Below the pieces are notes generated by a model. It was not told where the DNA came from and did not search any database. It worked only from the letters and a program-made list of their open reading frames with translations. A DNA stretch of 64,000 nucleotides from CAIRDP01 sp037134895 (GTDB lineage: Bacteria; Bacteroidota; Bacteroidia; Bacteroidales; FEN-979): positions 1-64,000 of the forward strand of contig JBAXLI010000005.1 of NCBI GenBank assembly GCA_037134895.1, written 5' to 3'. Within the stretch, counting starts at the first letter, position 1, and every line of letters starts with the position of its first letter. Positions 57,387-64,000 of the stretch are shown here, in pieces. The position numbers and the translations under genes are program-made.

Positions 57387-57830
57387 ATGGCAAAAGAAGT
57401 TAGTGGTATTATTAAGTTGCAGATAAAAGGCGGAGCAGCTAATCCTTCACCCCCGGTAGGACCCGCATTGGGCGCAAAAGGCGTGAACATTATGGAATTC
57501 TGCAAGCAGTTCAATGCACGTACGCAGGATAAAGGCGGAAAGCTTATTCCAGTTATCATAACGGTATATAAGGACAAGTCTTTCGACTTCATCCTGAAAA
57601 CCCCTCCTGTAGCTGTACAGCTGCTCGAAGCAACCAAGCTCCCCAAAGGTTCACCTGAGCCAAACAGGAACAAAGTCGCTGCAGTGTCCTGGGAACAGGT
57701 AAAAAAGATTGCGGAGGATAAAATGCCCGATCTGAATGCATTCACCCTCGAGTCGGCCATGAGAATGGTAGCCGGAACGGCACGTTCCATGGGAATTACC
57801 GTCACTGGTGATGCCCCTTACAAACGTTAA
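57387..57830 (+). CDS. rplK: 50S ribosomal protein uL11
   Basis: A 147-residue L11: IKLQIKGGAANPSPPVGPALGAKGVNIMEFCKQFNA in the N-domain that contacts L12 and the GTPase centre, and the rRNA-binding C-domain ending AGTARSMGITV. 16 nt after nusG. Confidence 0.99.
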   Translation: MAKEVSGIIKLQIKGGAANPSPPVGPALGAKGVNIMEFCKQFNARTQDKGGKLIPVIITVYKDKSFDFILKTPPVAVQLLEATKLPKGSPEPNRNKVAAVSWEQVKKIAEDKMPDLNAFTLESAMRMVAGTARSMGITVTGDAPYKR

Positions 57831-57886
57831 TCTTGCAACCGGATTAGAAATTGTAGACACCTCATACATTAATTAAATAAAAGCAA

Positions 57887-58582
57887 ATGACAAAGCTGAC
57901 TAAAAAGAGGAAGGTTGCCTTATCTAAAATTGATAGGAATGCCGCTTATTCACTCGTTGACGCTGCCGCTCTCCTGAAAGAGATCGTGAGCACAAAATTT
58001 GATTCATCCATAGATCTTGATATACGCCTTGGGGTTGACCCCCGTAAGGCCAATCAGATGGTCCGTGGTATCGTGACGCTTCCCCATGGTACCGGCAAGG
58101 TGGTTCGTACACTCGTACTTTGCACTCCTGATAAGGAGGAAGAAGCACGTGCTGCAGGGGCCGACCATGTTGGACTTGATGAATACATCGAAAAAATCAA
58201 AGGCGGCTGGACTGATGTTGATGTGATCATCACCATGCCCAGCGTCATGGCAAAGGTTGGTGCACTCGGAAAGATACTCGGACCTCGTGGACTAATGCCC
58301 AACCCCAAGACAGGGACCGTTACCATGGAAATTGGTAAAGCCGTCAGAGATGTAAAAGCCGGTAAAATTGACTTTAAAGTTGATAAGTTCGGCATTATTC
58401 ATTCTTCAGTTGCGAAAGCTTCCTTCGCAAAGGAAAAAATCGCGGAAAATGCTGAAACGCTTATCCAGACTATTCTCAAACTGAAACCCGCTTCTGCAAA
58501 AGGAACCTACGTAAAGAGCATTTATCTTTCAGGAACCATGAGCCCCAGCATTCAGATTGATCCCAAGTCATTATCCGCTTAA
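57887..58582 (+). CDS. rplA: 50S ribosomal protein uL1
   Basis: A 231-residue L1 with the conserved KFDSSIDLDIRLGVDPRKANQMVRG, GHGTGK-like LPHGTGKVVRTLVLC, GKILGPRGLMPNPKTGTVT and a C-terminal YVKSIYLSGTMSPSIQID. L1 forms the E-site stalk and in many bacteria represses its own operon; a binding site is not obvious to me here. Confidence 0.99.
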   Translation: MTKLTKKRKVALSKIDRNAAYSLVDAAALLKEIVSTKFDSSIDLDIRLGVDPRKANQMVRGIVTLPHGTGKVVRTLVLCTPDKEEEARAAGADHVGLDEYIEKIKGGWTDVDVIITMPSVMAKVGALGKILGPRGLMPNPKTGTVTMEIGKAVRDVKAGKIDFKVDKFGIIHSSVAKASFAKEKIAENAETLIQTILKLKPASAKGTYVKSIYLSGTMSPSIQIDPKSLSA

Positions 58583-58611
58583 TTACTCATTATTATTGAG
58601 CTCGTAACAAT

Positions 58612-59136
58612 ATGAAAAAAGAAGAAAAAAGCCAGTTGATTGATTCCCTGGTAGAACAGCTCAACAACGCAAACTCCTTTTATATTGCTGATATCGGCGA
58701 TCTTAATGCTGATAACACCAGCAAGCTAAGAAGGCTTTGCTTCAAACGGAATGTCTCACTTCAGGTAGTTAAAAATTCCCTGCTTCTGAAAGCCATGGAA
58801 CGCACAGGAAAAGCCGATTTCGTCGCTTTGTTTCCTTTGCTTAAAGGTTCAACTTCGATTTTATTTTCGGAGGTTAACAATGATCCGGCCAAGCTTATCA
58901 AGGATTTCCGCAAGACAGCCAAGAAACCTATTCTTAAAGGAGCGTTTGTTGAAGAGACCGTTTTCCTCGGCGACGATCAGCTGGATGCATTAATCAACAT
59001 CAAGTCGAAGAATGAACTCATTGGTGACCTGATCTTCATGTTACAGTCCCCGATAAACAATGTCATGTCCGCCCTTGCTTCCGGTGGTAACAAACTTTCG
59101 GGAATCGTAAAAACATTATCGGAAAAACCTGAGTAA
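58612..59136 (+). CDS. rplJ: 50S ribosomal protein uL10
   Basis: A 174-residue L10, base of the L7/L12 stalk: KKEEKSQLIDSLVEQLNNANSFYIADIGDLNADNTSKLRRLC, then LQVVKNSLLLKAME and a C-terminal helix that binds L12 dimers. Starts 29 nt after rplA. Confidence 0.98.
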   Translation: MKKEEKSQLIDSLVEQLNNANSFYIADIGDLNADNTSKLRRLCFKRNVSLQVVKNSLLLKAMERTGKADFVALFPLLKGSTSILFSEVNNDPAKLIKDFRKTAKKPILKGAFVEETVFLGDDQLDALINIKSKNELIGDLIFMLQSPINNVMSALASGGNKLSGIVKTLSEKPE

Positions 59137-59218
59137 TCGACGATGTTCATCAAAAAAAGAAAAATAAATTAATTTAATAACCTGTCCCGGAATCCCCGGG
59201 GCTCAAATTGTAAACAAA

Positions 59219-59593
59219 ATGGCAGATTTAAAAGCTTTTGCAGAACAGTTAGTTAACCTGACAGTAAAAGAGGTCAATGAATTGGCAAAGATCCTCAAGG
59301 ATGAGTATGGTATCGAGCCTGCAGCCGCTGCAGTAGCAGTAGCAGCTCCGGCCGCCGCCGCCGCTCCCGTTGCTGAAGAAAAAACTTCGTTTGATGTTAT
59401 TCTGAAACACGCAGGTCAGGCCAAACTGGCCGTTGTGAAACTTGTAAAAGAACTTACAAGCCTTGGCCTGAAAGAAGCAAAAGAACTCGTTGATGCTGCA
59501 CCCAAAGCAATCAAAGAAGGCGTTTCCAAAGATGAAGCAAATGCATTACAGAAACAATTACAGGAGGCCGGTGCAGAGGTTGAAATTAAGTAA
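59219..59593 (+). CDS. rplL: 50S ribosomal protein bL12 (L7/L12)
   Basis: A 124-residue L12: N-terminal dimer domain (ADLKAFAEQLVNLTVKEVNELAKILKDEYG), an Ala/Pro/Val hinge (about 36-54) and the factor-binding C-domain (KTSFDVILKHAGQAKLAVVKLVKELTSLGLKEAKELVDAAPKAIKEG). The 82-nt gap before it contains a short CCCGG/CCGGG hairpin (59186-59200). Confidence 0.99.
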   Translation: MADLKAFAEQLVNLTVKEVNELAKILKDEYGIEPAAAAVAVAAPAAAAAPVAEEKTSFDVILKHAGQAKLAVVKLVKELTSLGLKEAKELVDAAPKAIKEGVSKDEANALQKQLQEAGAEVEIK

Positions 59594-59626
59594 GACGGTA
59601 CTTTCGAATTCATATTAAATAAGATC

Positions 59627-59717
59627 AGATCTCCCCTTTTTTAGGGGAGGTCTTTCCTTATTTATATTCGATTGAGTTAAATATTAATTTCTAACCTGTC
59701 TGCCTCCCAGGGCAGAC
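59627..59717 (+). promoter_or_regulatory. Tandem hairpins between rplL and rpoB (candidate attenuator or processing sites)
   Basis: First hairpin AGATCTCCCC (59627-59636) with GGGGAGGTCT (59644-59653), 10 pairs with one wobble, not followed by a strong T-run. Second hairpin GTCTGCC (59698-59704) with GGCAGAC (59711-59717), loop of 6, 15 nt before the rpoB TTG. In enterobacteria the same gap holds an attenuator and an RNase III site. Confidence 0.7.
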
Positions 59718-59732
59718 TTAAATTAAAACACC

Positions 59733-62700
59733 TTGGCTTCAAAAAAAATCGAAAGAATTCGCTTCGGAACAACTAAGATCCAGGTCGAATATCCAGATTT
59801 CCTCGATCTTCAAGTCAAGTCTTTCCAGGATTTCTTCCAGCTGGAGACAAACCCTGAAAACCGGGTTAACGAGGGGCTTTTCAAAGTCTTTGCCGAGAAC
59901 TTCCCGATTTCTGATGCACGCAACAATTTCGTGCTGGAGTTTCTCGATTATTTCATTGACCCTCCAAGATACTCCATTGAAGAATGCATCGAGCGTGGAC
60001 TGACTTACAGCGTGCCTTTAAAGGCTAAGCTTAAGTTATATTGCACCGATCCTGAACATGAGGACTTCGAGACGATTATCCAGGATGTATACCTGGGAAT
60101 GATCCCCTATATGACTCCCAGGGGTACCTTTATCGTTAATGGCGCTGAACGTGTTGTTGTTTCACAGCTCCACCGTTCCCCCGGTGTGTTCTTCAGTACC
60201 AGCTACCACGCCAACGGCGTACAGCTGTATTCTGCAAGGATCATCCCGTTCAAGGGTTCGTGGATCGAGTTTACAACCGACATCAACAATGTGATGTATG
60301 CGTATATCGACAGAAAGAAAAAACTGCCGGTAACCACGCTCTTACGTGCCATTGGTTATGAAACCGATAAGGATATTCTGGAGATCTTCGGCCTGGCCCA
60401 GGAAATAAAAGTCAGTCGGGCAGCCCTCAAACGCGTTGTCGGGTCAAAACTTGCCGCCAGGGTTGTACGTGCATGGATAGAAGACTTTGTTGACGAAGAT
60501 ACCGGCGAAGTTGTATCCATCGAGCGTACCGAGGTGATTATCGAGCGTGAGACAATCCTGGAAGATTCACATATCAACCAGATCCTCGATGCAGGGATTA
60601 AAACTATCCTCATGCATCGTGAAGAAGCTCTCACTACCGACTTCTCAATTATTTTCAACACCCTGCAGAAAGACCCTGCAAACTCCGAAAAAGAAGCCAT
60701 GGAGTTTATTTACAGGCAGCTGCGTAATGCAGAACCCCCTGATGAGGAAACTGCCCGCGGTATCATTGAGAAACTGTTCTTTTCCGATAAACGATATGAC
60801 CTTGGTGATGTTGGCCGTTACAGGATCAATCGCAAACTGAACCTTTCCACTCCTATGGAAACCAAGGTTCTTACCAAAGAAGACATTATCTCCATTATTA
60901 AATACCTGATAGAGCTGGTTAACTCTAAAGCAGAAGTCGATGATATCGACCATCTGAGCAACCGCCGTGTAAGAACGGTTGGCGAGCAGCTTTACAACCA
61001 GTTTGGTGTCGGGTTGTCACGTATGGCCCGTACCATCCGTGAACGCATGAATGTTCGTGACAACGAGGTGTTCACACCAATGGACCTGATCAATGCTAAA
61101 ACATTATCGTCGGTCATCAACTCGTTTTTCGGGACCAACCAGTTATCCCAGTTCATGGACCAGACCAACCCGCTCTCGGAGCTTACGCATAAACGCCGTA
61201 TCTCTGCCCTGGGCCCCGGTGGTCTCTCACGCGAACGTGCAGGGTTTGAGGTACGTGACGTGCATTATACCCATTATGGCCGCCTCTGTACCATCGAAAC
61301 CCCTGAAGGCCCGAATATCGGTCTGATCTCTTCACTCTGTGTTTATGCAAAGATCGACCGCCTCGGTTTCATTGAAACACCTTATAAAAAAGTAATCAAC
61401 GGAAGGGTGCAGCTGGAAGAAGAACCTGTTTACCTTACTGCTGAAGAAGAAGAACACAAGATCATAGGACAGGCAACAACCCTTATGGATAATAAGGGAA
61501 ATCTTACCGACGATAAGATCAAGGTCAGGTATCTTGCCGACTATCCTATTGTTGGAAAAGACAAGGTTGACCTTGTGGATATAGCTCCGAACCAGATCGC
61601 TTCGATTGCCGCTTCGCTCATCCCCTTCCTCGAGCATGACGATGCAAACCGTGCTCTCATGGGATCAAACATGATGAGGCAGGCTGTTCCGCTACTCACA
61701 CCTGAAGCTCCGCTGGTAGGAACAGGTATCGAAGACCTTGTTGCAAGGGATTCAAGAGTTCTTATAAATGCCGAAGGCGACGGTTCCGTCGAGTATGTAG
61801 ATGCAAACGAGATCATCATCCGCTATAACAGGAATGAAAAAGAAAAGCTTGTAAGCTTCGACGAGGATACCAAATCATACACCCTCACCAAGTTCATGCG
61901 CACCAACCAGAATACATGCGTGAACCTGCGACCGATCGTCCGCAAGGGAGATAAGGTCAGCAAGGGACAGGTACTCTGCGAAGGCTATGCCACACGAGAC
62001 GGCGAACTTGCCCTGGGAAGAAACCTGATGGTTGCTTTCATGCCCTGGAAAGGTTACAATTTCGAGGATGCTATCGTAATTTCTGAGAAAGTTGTTTCAG
62101 AAGATATTTTCACTTCAATACATATTGAAGAGTTCACACTTGAGGTCAGGGATACCAAGCGAGGCGTTGAGGAGCTTACCAATGACATTCCCAACGTGAG
62201 CACCGAAGCCACCAAGGATCTTGATGAGAACGGACTTATCCGTATCGGGGCCGAGGTGAATGAAGGTGATATCCTGATTGGCAAAATCACACCGAAGGGT
62301 GAGAGTGATCCCACTCCGGAGGAAAAACTGCTGCGCGCCATCTTTGGCGACAAGGCCGGCGATGTCAAGGATGCTTCTCTTAAAGCTCCTCCTTCGATGA
62401 AGGGCGTTGTGATCGAGAAAAAGCTGTTCTCGAGGATCATCAAGGACAAGAAAGCCAAGACCAAGGAAAAGGATGAACTGAAAAAACTGGAGGATGAATT
62501 CCAGCAGGATGTAAGCAAGCTGAAGGCTAAGCTCGTCGAGAAACTCAGTACTCTTGTTGCGAACAAAGTCTCACAGGGCGTACTGAACCAGTTCAAGCAG
62601 GAAATTGTTCCCAAAGGAGCCAAGTTCACCAACAGCATCCTTATGGATGTCGATTACATGACGGTCAATCCGAACAAATGGACGACCGACAAAGACAAGA

Positions 62701-63539
62701 ACGACCTGATCAAATCCCTGATCAACAATTATATCATTAAATACAAGGAAGTCCTCGGAGTCAGCAACCGGAAGAAATTCGTTGCTGTGGTAGGAGATGA
62801 CCTTCCTGCCGGAATCGTTCAAATGGCAAAGGTCTACATCGCCAAGAAGCGCAAGCTGAAGGTCGGTGATAAGATGGCCGGACGTCATGGTAACAAAGGT
62901 ATCGTTGCCAGGATACAAAGGGCCGAAGACATGCCTTTCCTGGAAGACGGAACTCCTGTTGACATTGTACTGAACCCTCTTGGCGTACCATCGCGTATGA
63001 ACCTGGGACAGATCTATGAGACCATCCTCGGATGGGCAGGAAACAAGCTCAACCAGAGGTTCACGACCCCGATCTTCGATGGCGCACATATAGACGAGAT
63101 CAATGCATATCTCGAGAAAGCCGGCTTGCCGAGGAACGGAAAAGTCTGGCTGCACGACGGCCTGTCGGGTGAACCATTTGACCAGCCGACTACCGTGGGA
63201 TTTATCTATATGATGAAACTCCATCATATGGTCGACGACAAGATGCATGCACGTTCTATTGGTCCTTATTCACTCATCACCCAGCAGCCTCTCGGAGGTA
63301 AAGCTCAGTTCGGAGGCCAGAGGTTTGGTGAAATGGAAGTATGGGCACTCGAAGCATTCGGTGCCGCAAACATCCTCCTCGAAATCCAGACAGTGAAGTC
63401 CGACGATGTAGTAGGCCGTGCAAAGGCTTACGAATCAATCGTCAAGGGCGAAGTGATGCCTGTTCCGGGGGTTCCCGAATCATTCAACGTGCTTGTGCAT
63501 GAATTACGCGGCCTCGGGCTGAATATTACAACAGATTAA
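59733..63539 (+). CDS. rpoB: DNA-directed RNA polymerase subunit beta
   Basis: A 1268-residue beta subunit, usual for Bacteroidota. Landmarks: the rifampicin region FFGTNQLSQFMDQTNPLSELTHKRRISALGPGG, YTHYGRLCTIETPEGPNIGLI, the GRNLMVAFMPWKGYNFEDAI block, GDKMAGRHGNKGIVA, and the C-terminal GGKAQFGGQRFGEMEVWALEAFGAA. The Gln, Asp, His and Ser positions of the rifampicin pocket look wild type. The start is a TTG (TTGGCTTCAAAA), rare for this gene and possibly a way to limit translation. Confidence 0.99.
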   Translation: MASKKIERIRFGTTKIQVEYPDFLDLQVKSFQDFFQLETNPENRVNEGLFKVFAENFPISDARNNFVLEFLDYFIDPPRYSIEECIERGLTYSVPLKAKLKLYCTDPEHEDFETIIQDVYLGMIPYMTPRGTFIVNGAERVVVSQLHRSPGVFFSTSYHANGVQLYSARIIPFKGSWIEFTTDINNVMYAYIDRKKKLPVTTLLRAIGYETDKDILEIFGLAQEIKVSRAALKRVVGSKLAARVVRAWIEDFVDEDTGEVVSIERTEVIIERETILEDSHINQILDAGIKTILMHREEALTTDFSIIFNTLQKDPANSEKEAMEFIYRQLRNAEPPDEETARGIIEKLFFSDKRYDLGDVGRYRINRKLNLSTPMETKVLTKEDIISIIKYLIELVNSKAEVDDIDHLSNRRVRTVGEQLYNQFGVGLSRMARTIRERMNVRDNEVFTPMDLINAKTLSSVINSFFGTNQLSQFMDQTNPLSELTHKRRISALGPGGLSRERAGFEVRDVHYTHYGRLCTIETPEGPNIGLISSLCVYAKIDRLGFIETPYKKVINGRVQLEEEPVYLTAEEEEHKIIGQATTLMDNKGNLTDDKIKVRYLADYPIVGKDKVDLVDIAPNQIASIAASLIPFLEHDDANRALMGSNMMRQAVPLLTPEAPLVGTGIEDLVARDSRVLINAEGDGSVEYVDANEIIIRYNRNEKEKLVSFDEDTKSYTLTKFMRTNQNTCVNLRPIVRKGDKVSKGQVLCEGYATRDGELALGRNLMVAFMPWKGYNFEDAIVISEKVVSEDIFTSIHIEEFTLEVRDTKRGVEELTNDIPNVSTEATKDLDENGLIRIGAEVNEGDILIGKITPKGESDPTPEEKLLRAIFGDKAGDVKDASLKAPPSMKGVVIEKKLFSRIIKDKKAKTKEKDELKKLEDEFQQDVSKLKAKLVEKLSTLVANKVSQGVLNQFKQEIVPKGAKFTNSILMDVDYMTVNPNKWTTDKDKNDLIKSLINNYIIKYKEVLGVSNRKKFVAVVGDDLPAGIVQMAKVYIAKKRKLKVGDKMAGRHGNKGIVARIQRAEDMPFLEDGTPVDIVLNPLGVPSRMNLGQIYETILGWAGNKLNQRFTTPIFDGAHIDEINAYLEKAGLPRNGKVWLHDGLSGEPFDQPTTVGFIYMMKLHHMVDDKMHARSIGPYSLITQQPLGGKAQFGGQRFGEMEVWALEAFGAANILLEIQTVKSDDVVGRAKAYESIVKGEVMPVPGVPESFNVLVHELRGLGLNITTD

Positions 63540-63564
63540 TTCAACACTTGTCAATCAGAAAATT

Positions 63565-64000
63565 ATGGCATATAAAAAAGAAGGTCCAATAAACAGTACA
63601 TATTCGAAAATCACTGTGAGCCTGGCTTCTCCTGAGAAGATCCTCGAGATGTCAAGCGGTGAGGTGCTGAAACCTGAGACCATCAACTACAGGACATACA
63701 AGCCCGAAAGGGATGGTCTGTTCTGTGAGCGGATCTTTGGCCCTGTTAAAGACTGGGAATGCCACTGCGGTAAATACAAGAGAATACGGTACAAAGGTAT
63801 TGTATGCGATCGCTGTGGAGTGGAAGTGACCGAGAAAAAAGTCCGCCGTGAACGCATGGGCCATATCCAGCTTGTCGTCCCGGTTGCACATATCTGGTTT
63901 TTCCGTTCATTGCCTAACAAGATTGGTTCCCTCCTGGGACTTCCTACCAAGAAGCTGGAATCCATCATATATTATGAAAAATACGTTGTGATCCAGCCGG
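63565..64000 (+). CDS. rpoC: DNA-directed RNA polymerase subunit beta', N-terminal part (cut by window end)
   Basis: The first 145 or so codons of beta': ITVSLASPEKILEMSSGEVLKPETINYRTYKPERDGLFCERIFGP, the zinc-finger cysteines in WECHCGKYKRIRYKGIVCDRCGVEV, and RRERMGHIQLVVPVAHIWFFRSLPNKIGSLLG. Starts 25 nt after rpoB. Confidence 0.98.
   Translation, partial: MAYKKEGPINSTYSKITVSLASPEKILEMSSGEVLKPETINYRTYKPERDGLFCERIFGPVKDWECHCGKYKRIRYKGIVCDRCGVEVTEKKVRRERMGHIQLVVPVAHIWFFRSLPNKIGSLLGLPTKKLESIIYYEKYVVIQP

Noticed and set aside
62571..63248. A 225-residue minus-strand frame within rpoB
   Set aside because: Antisense to highly conserved rpoB; nothing supports expression.

Overview
This is a stretch of a Bacteroidota chromosome, most likely class Bacteroidia (Bacteroidales or a related order). 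Several independent signs point there. Start codons are often preceded by the Bacteroidota -7 promoter word TAnnTTTG, and Shine-Dalgarno sequences are almost absent. Family-typical genes include a T9SS-type sorting domain, an LruC-domain lipoprotein, a DUF4136 lipoprotein, split transketolase subunits and a short ParE. The run rpsU - xer - hpf - tRNAs - tuf - tRNA-Trp - secE - nusG - rplKAJL - rpoBC fits the same assignment. I see no integrated phage, insertion sequence, rRNA or CRISPR array. The species is not identifiable from the sequence alone.

Layout. 1-11.2 kb: cell-wall amino-sugar enzymes (a DUF1343/NamZ-type muramidase and a GH3 glucosaminidase fused to a beta-lactamase-like domain), a LolC/E-type permease, a fused fatty-acid kinase/DegV protein, a DUF1295 membrane protein and a fused ADP-forming acyl-CoA synthetase. 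11.3-16.7 kb: the two halves of a split transketolase with a vWA-domain protein between them, then DedA and a CPA2 antiporter. 16.7-23.5 kb: nicotinamide riboside uptake and phosphorylation (PnuC plus an NadR-type kinase), then a small glycan locus (GT4 glycosyltransferase, formyltransferase-like/beta-propeller fusion, flippase) and a secreted beta-helix protein. 23.6-32.3 kb: methylmalonyl-CoA decarboxylase-like protein, ParE, HD hydrolase, NAD(P)HX repair enzyme, and the dapF-GNAT-mltG-DUF2279 operon. 32.5-44.3 kb: LiaF-like protein with a LytS/LytTR two-component system, GH13 enzyme, DUF4136 lipoprotein and outer-membrane protein, pyruvate kinase, lone receiver, beta-CASP nuclease and M16 protease. 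44.7-52.7 kb: PAS/GAF histidine kinase, tRNA-Val, flavin reductase, S9 dipeptidyl peptidase and LruC lipoprotein. 52.8 kb to the end: the translation/transcription super-operon, cut off inside rpoC.

Catabolic genes (pyruvate kinase, ADP-forming acyl-CoA synthetase, methylmalonyl-CoA decarboxylase-like) suggest fermentative energy metabolism with acetate/propionate-type acyl-CoA intermediates; this is inference.

Two patterns deserve most attention. First, short-unit (7 or 8 bp) tandem repeat tracts of at least five sequence families fill gaps between genes. Nearly all begin within a few bases of a stop codon or a mature tRNA 3' end; one supplies the last codons and stop of a gene and another sits inside the tRNA cluster. 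Second, hpf, in the same gene run as rpsU (bS21), has a full AAGGAGGT Shine-Dalgarno in a lineage that normally ignores such sequences, and a large two-arm terminator-like structure separates rpsU from xer-hpf.
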